From Streptomyces bambusae (GTDB lineage: Bacteria > Actinomycetota > Actinomycetes > Streptomycetales > Streptomycetaceae): a stretch of 64,000 bases of DNA. Below the pieces are notes generated by a model that made no database searches, was not told where the DNA came from, and saw nothing but the letters and a program-made list of their open reading frames with translations. The first letter of the stretch is position 1. Each line of letters opens with the position of its first letter. Location of the stretch: NCBI RefSeq assembly GCF_019400985.1, contig NZ_WTFF01000003.1:17149-81148 (forward strand), written 5' to 3'. This document shows, in pieces, positions 52,118 to 59,893 of this stretch. A program made the position numbers and the translations under genes.

Positions 52118-53335
52118 GTGCACGCACCGACAGCCCGTCAGACTTCGCGGCGTCACGCACCCGCCGCAGCGGCCCTCTTCGCGGCGGTCACCCTGCTCGC
52201 CGCCGGCTGCACGGGCTCCGAGGACACCGACGGGGACAGCACCGCCGAGAGCTCGGACGTGTTCCTCCAGCCGGTCGCCGCCGCCGGCCCCGACCCCTTC
52301 ACCACCTCCTCCGCGACCGGCGAGTCCGCCCCGGCCCAGGCCCCCCTGCCCAACCCCACCGGCCAGGGCATCCGTACGGTCAACGCCGCGACCCCGGGCC
52401 TGTACGGCGGCACCCGGCGGCTCGGCAGCTGCGACATCGAGGCCCAGCTGCGCAACCTCACCGCCGACGAGACCAAGGCCCGCGCCTTCGCCGAGGCCTC
52501 CGCCGTCGAACAGGCCAGGATCCCCGAGTTCCTGCGCGGCCTGACCCCGGTGGTGCTGCGCGCCGACACCCGGGTGACCAGCCACGGCTACCGCGACGGC
52601 AAGGCCAACCGCTTCCAGGCCGTCCTCCAGGCCGGCAGCGCGGTCCTGGTCGACGGGCACGGCATGCCGCGGGTCCGGTGCGCCTGCGGCAACCCGCTGC
52701 TGCCCCCGCGCTCCGCCAAGGGCTCCCCCGTCCACAAGGGTGATCCGTGGAACGGCTACCAGCCCAACCAGGTGATCGTCGTCGAACCCACCGTGCAGAC
52801 CGTCGACAACCTCGTCCTCGTCAACCTCGTCGACAACACCTGGCTCGAACGCAAGGCCGGCGACGACGGGGCCCAGGACCGGCTCCCGCAGCACCTGGCC
52901 CCCTACGACCCCGCCGAGGGCATCCCCGACCGCCAGCCCACCACCCAGACCCCCCAGGCCCCGGACGGCCGGCAGAACGCCCAGGACCAGCCGCTCCCGC
53001 CCGCCGCCCCGGCCGTCCCCGCCAACCCGCGGGGCAATCCGCCGGCCCCGCCGAACCCGCCCGCCCCGCCGAACCCGCAGACCCGGCCGACCACTCCGCA
53101 GACCCCCGACGAAGTGCCTCCCGTGCCGCCCGAAGGCGCGCTGACGGACCCGAACACCGGGCTGCCCGTCGACCCCGGCCTGACCCCCGACCCCCTCGCC
53201 TCCCCGGACCTCCTGCCCGACGGCCTCACCGACGACCCGTACGCCCCCTTCGACCTGAACGACCCGAACAGCCCGTACGCCGTCCCCGACGACACCGTCC
53301 TGGCCGATCCGGGCTACGACCTGGAGAGCGCCTGA
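52118..53335 (+). CDS. DUF6777-like lipoprotein with Pro-rich tail
   Basis: A 405-residue exported lipoprotein. The lipobox LLAAGC lies near residue 28. VFLQPVAAAGPDPFTTSS begins the conserved domain (about 45-250), which contains CDIEAQLRNL and CACGNPL. The tail is Pro/Asn/Asp-rich (NPPAPPNPPAPPNPQ, then DPNTGLPVDPGLTPDP). GTG 52118 has GGGAG 6-10 nt upstream. It is divergent from the YndJ operon across the twin operators. Function unknown; a surface-exposed structural or signalling role is possible. Confidence 0.78.
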   Translation: MHAPTARQTSRRHAPAAAALFAAVTLLAAGCTGSEDTDGDSTAESSDVFLQPVAAAGPDPFTTSSATGESAPAQAPLPNPTGQGIRTVNAATPGLYGGTRRLGSCDIEAQLRNLTADETKARAFAEASAVEQARIPEFLRGLTPVVLRADTRVTSHGYRDGKANRFQAVLQAGSAVLVDGHGMPRVRCACGNPLLPPRSAKGSPVHKGDPWNGYQPNQVIVVEPTVQTVDNLVLVNLVDNTWLERKAGDDGAQDRLPQHLAPYDPAEGIPDRQPTTQTPQAPDGRQNAQDQPLPPAAPAVPANPRGNPPAPPNPPAPPNPQTRPTTPQTPDEVPPVPPEGALTDPNTGLPVDPGLTPDPLASPDLLPDGLTDDPYAPFDLNDPNSPYAVPDDTVLADPGYDLESA

Positions 53336-53360
53336 CCCGCCCGTGTGTCATGGTGGACCG

Positions 53361-55406
53361 GTGCAGACCGCCGTATCACTGCCGGACGACTGGCCCGCAC
53401 ACCCGGACACGTCCCTCGCGCTGAACCGGATGGGCAGCTTCGACTGGGACCTGATCACCGGGTTCATGCACATGGACGCACCGGCACTCGACGTCTTCGA
53501 CACGGACCCCGAGGAGTACGACGGCCGGCCCGAGTCCCTGGCCGGGCGCGTCCCTGCGGACGAGAGCGTCCGGCTGGACGCGCTGGTCTCCAGCGCGCTC
53601 AAGAGCGGTGATCCGACGTACGGCGCCTACTTCCGCATCCGCTGCCGTGACGGACGGCTGCGCTGGACCCACACCCAGGGCCGCGTCCTGCGCGACGCGG
53701 CCGGCCGGCCGTACCGGATCATCGGCATCGTCCGGGACGCCACCGAGGAGCTCAGCCACTCCGCCGAACGGCTCGGCCTGGAGGAGGAGCGCCGCCGCCA
53801 GACCTCCGTGGTCGAGAGCACCACCGCGGCCCTCGCGCACGCCCGGACCGTCCGGGACGTCATCAACGCCCTCAGCGATTCCCACGGCCTGGAGCGGCTG
53901 GGCTCCATGGGCATGGTGATGGGACTGGTCGAGGCCGGCCGGATCCACCTGGTGGCGGAGGGCCCGGAGGGCAGCTTCGTGCCCGGCACCCGCTGGACGC
54001 GCGTCGACGAGAACTATCCGATGAGCGAGGTCGTCCGTTCGCTGCAGCCGCGGTTCATCGACTCCGAGGAGGAGTTCGCCAACCACTACCCCGGCCTCTG
54101 GTCGAGGATCACCGACATGCGGATCTCGGCCGCCGCCTATCTGCCGCTGATCGCCCAGGCCCGCCCGATCGGTGCGATCGGCCTGCTCTACCAGGACAAG
54201 GACGGCTTCACCCAGGAGGAGCGCAACCTCCTCGTCGCGCTGGGCAGCTCCATCGCCCAGAGCCTCCAGCGCGCCATGCTCCTCGAACAGGAGCACGACA
54301 TCGCCGAGGGCCTCCAGCAGGCCATGCTGCCGCGCCGGATCCCGGCCGTGCCCGGCGCCCAGATCGCCGTACGCTACCGGTCCGCCGGGATGGGGCGGGA
54401 CATCGGCGGCGACTGGTACGACGTCATCCCGCTGCCCGGCGGCCGGGTCGGCGCGGTCATCGGCGACGTCCAGGGGCACGACACGCACGCGGCCGCCGTC
54501 ATGGGCCAGCTGCGCATCGTGCTGCGCGCGTACGCCGCCGAGGGCCACTCCCCGGCCACCGTGATGGCCCGGGCCTCGGTCTTCCTGCACGAACTCGACA
54601 CCGACCGCTTCGCCACCTGCACCTATGCCGAGGCCGACCTGACCACCGGGGTCCTGCAGCTGGTCCGGGCCGGCCACCTCGATCCCCTGGTGCGTGCCCG
54701 CGGCGGCGACTGCCGCCGGCTGCTCGTGGAGGGCGGCATGCCGCTCGGCCTCTCCGCCGAGTTCGGCCGGCTCGAATACCCGGTCACCACGGTGGAGCTC
54801 GACCACGGAGAAACGCTTCTGCTCTGCACCGACGGCCTCGTCGAGCATCCGGGAGCCGACCTCGACGACGGCGTCCGGCACCTTGCCTCCCTCGTCGCCG
54901 GCGGCCCCGGCGACCTCCAGCACCTCGCCGACCGGCTGATCGAGGTCGTCGACGAGCAGGGCGGGGACGACGACATGGCCCTGTTGCTGCTGCGCCGGCA
55001 CGTCGAGGACGCGCCCCGCACCGGCGGCCGCCTGCGCCAGCACGTGGCCCAGGGCGACCCCGAGGCCCTCGTGGCGGCCCGGCACATGATCGGTGCCGCG
55101 GTCCGCGCCTGGGGCGCCCGCGAACGCGCCGACGAGATCGAACTCGTCGCCGACGAACTCATCGTCAACGCCCTCATGCACACCGACGGCCCCGCCGTCG
55201 TCACCCTCCGCGTCCTCGCCGGCCACGACCACCGCCTCCGCGTCGAGGTCGAGGACCGCTCCAGCGCGCTCCCGCGCCGCCGCGAGGCCGGCGGGACGGG
55301 CGTCTCGGGGCGCGGCCTGATGCTGGTGGACCGGCTGGCGGAGGTCTGGGGCGTGGAGCCCCGGGGCAGCGGCAAGTGCGTCTGGTGCGAGTTCGACCTG
55401 ACCTGA
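53361..55406 (+). CDS. PAS-GAF-PP2C phosphatase with C-terminal HATPase domain
   Basis: A 681-residue soluble regulator. A PAS domain (about 10-125, ending RIIGIVRDATEEL) is followed by a GAF-like domain (about 145-310), a SpoIIE/PP2C phosphatase (about 320-540; IGGDWYDVIPL, IGDVQGHD, LLCTDGLVEH, DDDMALLLLRR) and an anti-sigma-factor-type ATPase (about 560-681; ELVADELIVNALMHT, GRGLMLVDRLAEVWG). Such proteins tune partner-switching sigma networks in response to a ligand. GTG 53361 is taken as the start; an earlier GTG at 53343 is possible. It lies 25 bp after the lipoprotein gene. Confidence 0.92.
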   Translation: MQTAVSLPDDWPAHPDTSLALNRMGSFDWDLITGFMHMDAPALDVFDTDPEEYDGRPESLAGRVPADESVRLDALVSSALKSGDPTYGAYFRIRCRDGRLRWTHTQGRVLRDAAGRPYRIIGIVRDATEELSHSAERLGLEEERRRQTSVVESTTAALAHARTVRDVINALSDSHGLERLGSMGMVMGLVEAGRIHLVAEGPEGSFVPGTRWTRVDENYPMSEVVRSLQPRFIDSEEEFANHYPGLWSRITDMRISAAAYLPLIAQARPIGAIGLLYQDKDGFTQEERNLLVALGSSIAQSLQRAMLLEQEHDIAEGLQQAMLPRRIPAVPGAQIAVRYRSAGMGRDIGGDWYDVIPLPGGRVGAVIGDVQGHDTHAAAVMGQLRIVLRAYAAEGHSPATVMARASVFLHELDTDRFATCTYAEADLTTGVLQLVRAGHLDPLVRARGGDCRRLLVEGGMPLGLSAEFGRLEYPVTTVELDHGETLLLCTDGLVEHPGADLDDGVRHLASLVAGGPGDLQHLADRLIEVVDEQGGDDDMALLLLRRHVEDAPRTGGRLRQHVAQGDPEALVAARHMIGAAVRAWGARERADEIELVADELIVNALMHTDGPAVVTLRVLAGHDHRLRVEVEDRSSALPRRREAGGTGVSGRGLMLVDRLAEVWGVEPRGSGKCVWCEFDLT

Positions 55407-55431
55407 CCTGACCTGAGCTGACCTGACCTGG
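55395..55431 (+). repeat. GACCT pentanucleotide tandem repeat
   Basis: About seven ACCTG units, one altered to AGCTG, straddle the stop codon of the PP2C gene. No terminator-like stem is obvious in 55407-55520. Confidence 0.75.
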
Positions 55432-55520
55432 CCCGGGCCGACCTCGCTCGGCCGGGCCCGGCCTGTGGCCGTCGGCCGGTCCGGGTAGCGCCGCGCACGT
55501 CGACCGGTCAGGCTGGGGGC

Positions 55521-56381
55521 ATGCCCGAGCTGCCCGAGGTCGAGGCGCTCCGGGAGTTCCTCGACGAGCACCTCACCGGGCGGGTGGTCGCCCGTGTCCT
55601 CCCGCTCGCCGTCAGCGTGCTCAAGACCTACGACCCGCCGCTGACCGCGCTGGAGGGACGGCAGGCAGGGCCGACGGCGCGCTACGGGAAGTTCCTCGCG
55701 GTGCGCCTCGGCGACCTCCACCTCGTCACCCACCTGGCCCGGGCCGGCTGGCTCCGCTGGCAGGACGCCCTGCCCGCGCAGCCGCCCCGCCCCGGCAAGG
55801 GCCCGCTCGCGCTGCGCGTCGTACTCGACGACGGCGCCGGCTTCGACCTCACCGAGGCCGGCACCCAGAAGCGCCTCGCCGTGTACGTCGTCCACGACCC
55901 CCAGGAGGTCCCCGGCATCGCCCGCCTGGGCCCCGACCCCCTCGCCGAAGCCTTCGACCGGGACGCCCTCGCCGCCCTGCTCGCCGGGGAGCGGAGGCAG
56001 ATCAAGGGGGTGCTGCGCGACCAGGGCGTCGTCGCGGGCATCGGCAACGCCTACAGCGACGAGATCCTGCACCGGGCGAAGGTCTCGCCGTTCAAACTTG
56101 CCTCCTCCTTCGACGAGGACCAGGTCACGCACCTGTGGACGGCCGTCCGGGAGACGCTGGGCGAGGCCGTGGAGCGCTCGCGCGGGGTGGCGGCGGGCCG
56201 GCTCAAGGCCGAGAAGAAGAGCGGCCTGCGCGTGCACGGCCGTACGGGGGAGCCCTGCCCGGTCTGCGGGGACACCATCCGCGAGGTGTCGTTCGCCGAC
56301 TCCTCCCTCCAGTACTGCCCCACCTGCCAGACCGGCGGCAAGCCACTCGCCGACCGCCGGCTGTCCCGGCTCCTGAAGTAG
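55521..56381 (+). CDS. Fpg/Nei-family DNA glycosylase
   Basis: A 286-residue base-excision repair enzyme. The N-terminus MPELPEVEAL supplies the catalytic Pro2 and Glu3 after Met removal; GKFLAV contains the conserved Lys; GIGNAYSDEILHRAKVSP is the helix-two-turn-helix; and CPVCGDTIRE...YCPTCQTGGK is the zinc finger. CAGGCT then 7 nt before ATG 55521 suggests a leaderless mRNA. Fpg versus Nei specificity cannot be fixed by eye. Confidence 0.93.
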   Translation: MPELPEVEALREFLDEHLTGRVVARVLPLAVSVLKTYDPPLTALEGRQAGPTARYGKFLAVRLGDLHLVTHLARAGWLRWQDALPAQPPRPGKGPLALRVVLDDGAGFDLTEAGTQKRLAVYVVHDPQEVPGIARLGPDPLAEAFDRDALAALLAGERRQIKGVLRDQGVVAGIGNAYSDEILHRAKVSPFKLASSFDEDQVTHLWTAVRETLGEAVERSRGVAAGRLKAEKKSGLRVHGRTGEPCPVCGDTIREVSFADSSLQYCPTCQTGGKPLADRRLSRLLK

Positions 56382-56384
56382 CTC

Positions 56385-56455
56385 CGTCGAGCCGCGTCGA
56401 GCCTCGTCGAGCCGTGTCGCGCCGCGTCGAGCCGTGCCGAGCCGCGCTACGCGGC
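56385..56455 (+). repeat. GTCGAGCC-type tandem repeats
   Basis: About seven degenerate 10-bp units of the form CGTCGAGCCG follow the glycosylase stop. No coding role. Confidence 0.7.
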
Positions 56456-56502
56456 ACCGGGCAGTCCCTCGAACGGTCGATCCCTGCGTAGACTTCCACG
56501 CC

Positions 56503-56895
56503 GTGCCCGAGGACCAGGACCAGGACCGGCGGCCGCCGCAGCCGCGGCGGGAGATCGTCACCGGGGTGCCGCGCGCGGCCCGCCCCCGGCCGCCGGCGCA
56601 CGCCCCGGCACGGTCGGAGATCTCCGAGCAGACCACCCTCGGGACCACCTACGTACGGGCCCTGATGCGCAGCCAGTTGCGCGTCGGCCTGAGCGCCCTG
56701 GCGGCGCTCGCGCTGCTGGTGGCGACGCTGCCGCTGGTGTTCATGCTGCCCGGCATCACGGCGGGGCCACTGGTGTGGGGCGCACTGGGCGTGGCCGTGT
56801 ACCCGGTGATGTGGCTGGTCGCCCGGTGGTACGTGCGGCGCGCCGAGCGCAACGAGGCGGACTTCACGGGCCTGGTCGCCGACCGGGACGGCTGA
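56503..56895 (+). CDS. DUF485 membrane protein
   Basis: A 130-residue protein with a polar Arg/Pro-rich N-terminus (about 1-50) and two helices (LSALAALALLVATLPLVFML, PLVWGALGVAVYPVMWLVARWYV) ending in YVRRAERNEADFTGLV, the DUF485 pattern. These small proteins usually accompany acetate or other sodium-solute symporters, but no symporter is next door. TAGACT then 9 nt before GTG 56503 suggests leaderless translation. Confidence 0.85.
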   Translation: MPEDQDQDRRPPQPRREIVTGVPRAARPRPPAHAPARSEISEQTTLGTTYVRALMRSQLRVGLSALAALALLVATLPLVFMLPGITAGPLVWGALGVAVYPVMWLVARWYVRRAERNEADFTGLVADRDG

Positions 56896-56938
56896 CGGCC
56901 GGGCCGGGGTCCCGGAACCGGTGGATCAGGACAGGTGA

Positions 56939-57454
56939 TCAGAACAGGTGCATGGCCAGGTGTCCCAGCGGCAGGCCCAGTTGCCAGGCCGGGGTCCACA
57001 CCCGGGTGTTCTCGTCGAGCGGTACGGGTGCCTCGGCGGGCGCGTGGTGCCCGGGGTCGAGGTTGGTGGCGAACAGCTCGGTACGGTCCAGCCAGCTCCA
57101 GGCGGCCCGGGCCAGTTCGAGGTCCGGGTCCTCGGACCGGCCGCGCTCGCGGGCCTCCTCGCCCAGCTGGAGGAAGCGCGTCTGGACCCAGTCGCGCCAG
57201 GGATGCCCGTACGCGGTGAGCGAGAGCCACTCGTCGAGCTGGGAGACCACCCGGATCCCGGACAGTTCGCCGGCCGCGTCCGAGAGATAGATCGTCAGCG
57301 CCAGGGTGTCCCGCCCGGCGCGGAACTCCAGGGTGCTGACCGGGATGAGCCGGCCCGTGCGCAGCAGCTCGTCCGCGATGTACTCCGCGTAGAGCCACGC
57401 CATGGGCACTGCGAGCCCGCCGCCGCTGGTGCCGTTCGTACCCTCGGGCCGCAC
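56939..57454 (-). CDS. Soluble protein of unknown function (171 aa)
   Basis: Residues about 18-171 form a compact sequence without cysteines or membrane spans (AWLYAEYIADELLRTGRLIP, LALTIYLSDAAGELSGIRVVSQL, GHPWRDWVQTRFLQLGEEARERG, WSWLDRTELFATNL). GTG 57454 has a GGGAGAAGGTGG ribosome site; a longer frame to 57589 would read through promoter-like DNA. Upstream, ACTCAA and TTGAGT half-sites face each other at about 57537 and 57604. The family is not recognised. Confidence 0.7.
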   Translation of the reverse strand: MRPEGTNGTSGGGLAVPMAWLYAEYIADELLRTGRLIPVSTLEFRAGRDTLALTIYLSDAAGELSGIRVVSQLDEWLSLTAYGHPWRDWVQTRFLQLGEEARERGRSEDPDLELARAAWSWLDRTELFATNLDPGHHAPAEAPVPLDENTRVWTPAWQLGLPLGHLAMHLF

Positions 57455-57643
57455 CGTTCCACCTTCTCCCGTCGAGCTTCCCGCCGTCTGTCCCGAGCCT
57501 TCCCCGGCGGGCTCGTGAGGCGGGGGACGTTTACTCAACTTGAACGGTCTGATGCCGTATTCGATGCGTCCTGCGCACGTTTCAGGCACATTCCGGTCAT
57601 TCCTTGAGTAGTTCTCCGGCCGTCGTCGTCGGGGAGGAGGGAT

Positions 57644-58177
57644 TCAGGCGCCGAGGTCGTACCCCTGGAGGTCCTTCTTCAGTGCGCGCAGGGCGTAGTA
57701 CGTGCGCGACTTGACGGTGCCGGCCGGGATGCCGAGCTCGGCCGCGGCCTCGGCCACCGAGCGGTCCCGGAAGTAGACCTGCAGCAGCACCTCGCGGTGC
57801 TCCCGCCCCAGACTCCCCACGGCCCGCCGCACGTCGATCGCGGTGACCGAGCTGGTCACCCCGTCGTGCGGGGCCGGCGCCTGCTCCAGCCCCTCGGGGT
57901 CGACCTCCTGCGGCCGCGACATGCGTGCGCGGCGGGCGTCGATCGCCAGCCGCCGGCCCACGGTGAACAGCCAGGGACGCATCGACTCGTGGCCGCTGGC
58001 CAGGGCCTCGGGGTGCTGCCAGGCGCGGAAGAGGGTCTCCTGCACGAGGTCCTCGGCGCGCTGGGCGTCACCGCCCGTCAGGCCCAGCAGGAAGCCGAAC
58101 AGCGCCCTGCCGTGCTCGTGCTGGAGTTCGGCCAGGGCCGCGGGGTCCGTGCGCGGCAGGGTGGGGGACAAGGGCAC
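57644..58177 (-). CDS. ECF-type RNA polymerase sigma factor
   Basis: A 177-residue group 4 sigma factor. Region 2 spans about 15-90 (LFGFLLGLTGGDAQRAEDLVQETLFRAWQHPE, RPWLFTVGRRLAIDARRARMSR) and region 4 about 118-175 (VGSLGREHREVLLQVYFRDRSVAEAAAELGIPAGTVKSRTYYALRALKK). GTG 58177 has AAGGAG 6 nt upstream; the longer frame to 58504 reads through tandem repeats. No zinc-finger anti-sigma gene follows on the minus strand, which is unusual for this type. Confidence 0.92.
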   Translation of the reverse strand: MPLSPTLPRTDPAALAELQHEHGRALFGFLLGLTGGDAQRAEDLVQETLFRAWQHPEALASGHESMRPWLFTVGRRLAIDARRARMSRPQEVDPEGLEQAPAPHDGVTSSVTAIDVRRAVGSLGREHREVLLQVYFRDRSVAEAAAELGIPAGTVKSRTYYALRALKKDLQGYDLGA

Positions 58178-58340
58178 GGGAGGCTCCTTCCGGGGTGCGA
58201 CGGGCGCGGTGCCACCCACCCTGACCTGCGGGGAGCGGCCCGGGAACCGTGCGGCGCGCCCGCTGCGCCCAAACGCCCCGGCGGACCGACGGGCGGCCGC
58301 CCCGGGCGGTGAACGGTCGAACGGCACGGTGAACGGCCGC

Positions 58341-58461
58341 CGGTGAGTTCTGGCGGTGAGTGCTGACGGTGTGATCCGCCGGTGTGATCCGCGGCTGTGA
58401 TTCGTCGGTGTGATCTGCCGGTGTGAGCTCGTCGGCGTGATCCGCGGGTGTGACTCGTCGG
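58341..58461. repeat. Array of about nine 13-15 bp repeats, GGTGTGATCCGC type
   Basis: Units such as cggtgtgatccgc recur from 58341 to 58461, the first three exactly 13 bp long and later ones 11-15 bp. They fill the gap between the divergent sigma factor and CapA genes, about 160 bp upstream of the sigma start and just before the CapA -35 box. No coding potential. Confidence 0.75.
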
Positions 58462-58481
58462 CGGCGGGACGGCACGGCGCC

Positions 58482-58509
58482 TTGACTTGCCCCGGCTTTC
58501 CCATAGATA
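58482..58509 (+). promoter_or_regulatory. Consensus promoter of the CapA-like gene
   Basis: TTGACT (58482-58487), a 16-nt spacer and TAGATA (58504-58509) match the vegetative consensus closely. Start near 58516 leaves a 48-nt leader with GAGG before ATG 58564. Confidence 0.75.
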
Positions 58510-58563
58510 TGGAGTCTGACGATCAGATAGTCATACAAATCCTGCTCATGGAGGCCGGGACCC

Positions 58564-59766
58564 ATGACCCAGCGCACACGGCGCGGCCTCGCGCTCCTGT
58601 CGGCCCTGCTGCTGTCGGCCGCAGCCGGCTGCGCGGGTGACGGGGACCCGGCCCCGGCCCGGCTCGGCAGCGGCGGTTCCCGGTCGTCGTCCGGCCCGGC
58701 GTCCACCGCCCCGGGTGCCGCGGCCGCCGGCTTCACGCTGGTGGCCACCGGTGACGTCCTGCCGCACCCCTCGGTCATCCAGCACGGCCACAACGCCGCT
58801 GGCGGCGAAGGCTACGACTTCCGGCCCATGTACTCCGGGGTCAAGCCCGTGATCGCGGCCGCCGACCTGGCCCTGTGCCACATGGAGACCGTCTACGGCG
58901 ACGAGGACGGCCCGTTCTCCGGCTACCCCGCCTTCGTCTCCCCGCCCCAGATCGCCGACGCGCTCAAGGACGCGGGCTACGAGGGCTGCTCGACGGCCTC
59001 GAACCACACCCTCGACGCCGGCGCGGACGGACTGCGCCGCACGCTCGACCGGTTCGACAAGGTCGGCCTCGGGCACGCCGGCTCGGCGCGTACGGCCGCC
59101 GAGGCGGCGAAGCACACCGTGTACCGGGCCGGTTCCGCCAAGGTCGCGCACCTCGCGTACACCTTCGACACCAACGGCTACCCGCTGCCCGAGGGCCGGC
59201 CGTGGGCGGTGAACCTGATCGACGAGAAGAAGATCGTCGCGGACGCGCGCGCCGCCCGCCGGGCGGGCGCCGACGTGGTCCTGGTCAGCATGCACTGGGG
59301 CACGGAGTGGCAGACCGCGCCGGACGAGCGCCAGCTGACCCTCGGCCGCACGCTCACGGCCTCGCAGACCGACGGCCGCCCCGACATCGACATGATCCTG
59401 GGCACGCACGCGCACATTCCGCAGGCGTACGAGAAGGTCAACGGCACCTGGATCGTCTACGGGATGGGCGACCAGGTCGCGGGCACCATGTACAACCACT
59501 CCGGCGCCTACGACCCGCGCGGCAACTACAGCTCCATCGGCCGCTTCCGGTTCGAGCCCCCGGCCGCGCCCGGCGGCCGCTGGCAGGTGACCAAGGCGGA
59601 GTTCGTCCCGCAGTGGATGGACCTCCGCGCGGGCAAGGTGGTCAACCTGCCGGCCGCGCTCGCCGAGGACCCGTCCGAGGACTCGTACCGGACCGCGCAG
59701 GAGGCGATCACGGAGGCCGTCCTCGGCCGCGGCGCCGCCAAGGACGGCCTCACCATGGGCCGCTGA
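58564..59766 (+). CDS. CapA-family (PGA_cap domain) lipoprotein
   Basis: A 400-residue exported lipoprotein with lipobox SAAAGC at about 18-23. The PGA_cap metallophosphoesterase-like domain begins [15 protein letters not shown] and includes [36 protein letters not shown] and [13 protein letters not shown], which together give the metal site. In Bacillus CapA takes part in poly-gamma-glutamate export, but stand-alone homologues are widespread in Streptomyces and their role is unclear. A strong promoter and repeat array lie upstream. Confidence 0.88.
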   Translation: MTQRTRRGLALLSALLLSAAAGCAGDGDPAPARLGSGGSRSSSGPASTAPGAAAAGFTLVATGDVLPHPSVIQHGHNAAGGEGYDFRPMYSGVKPVIAAADLALCHMETVYGDEDGPFSGYPAFVSPPQIADALKDAGYEGCSTASNHTLDAGADGLRRTLDRFDKVGLGHAGSARTAAEAAKHTVYRAGSAKVAHLAYTFDTNGYPLPEGRPWAVNLIDEKKIVADARAARRAGADVVLVSMHWGTEWQTAPDERQLTLGRTLTASQTDGRPDIDMILGTHAHIPQAYEKVNGTWIVYGMGDQVAGTMYNHSGAYDPRGNYSSIGRFRFEPPAAPGGRWQVTKAEFVPQWMDLRAGKVVNLPAALAEDPSEDSYRTAQEAITEAVLGRGAAKDGLTMGR

Positions 59767-59799
59767 CCGGCCCGGCACACCGCGGGCCCGTCCGCGGCG

Positions 59800-59816
59800 C
59801 GCGCCCGAAAGGCGCG
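59800..59816 (+). terminator. Terminator after the CapA-like gene
   Basis: CGCGCC-CGAAA-GGCGCG, a 6-bp stem with a stable-type loop, followed by TT, 34 bp past the stop. Confidence 0.6.
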
Positions 59817-59893
59817 TTCAGGTGTTCTGTCACCCACCCGGGGCCGGCCTCCTCCGCGCGCGGAGCCTCCCGTCCCTCCCTACAGTGCGAACC

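Noticed and set aside
53376..56648. A 1090-codon minus-strand frame opposite the PAS-GAF-PP2C and Fpg genes
   Set aside because: High-GC antisense frame; the plus-strand genes have full domain motifs and this frame has none.
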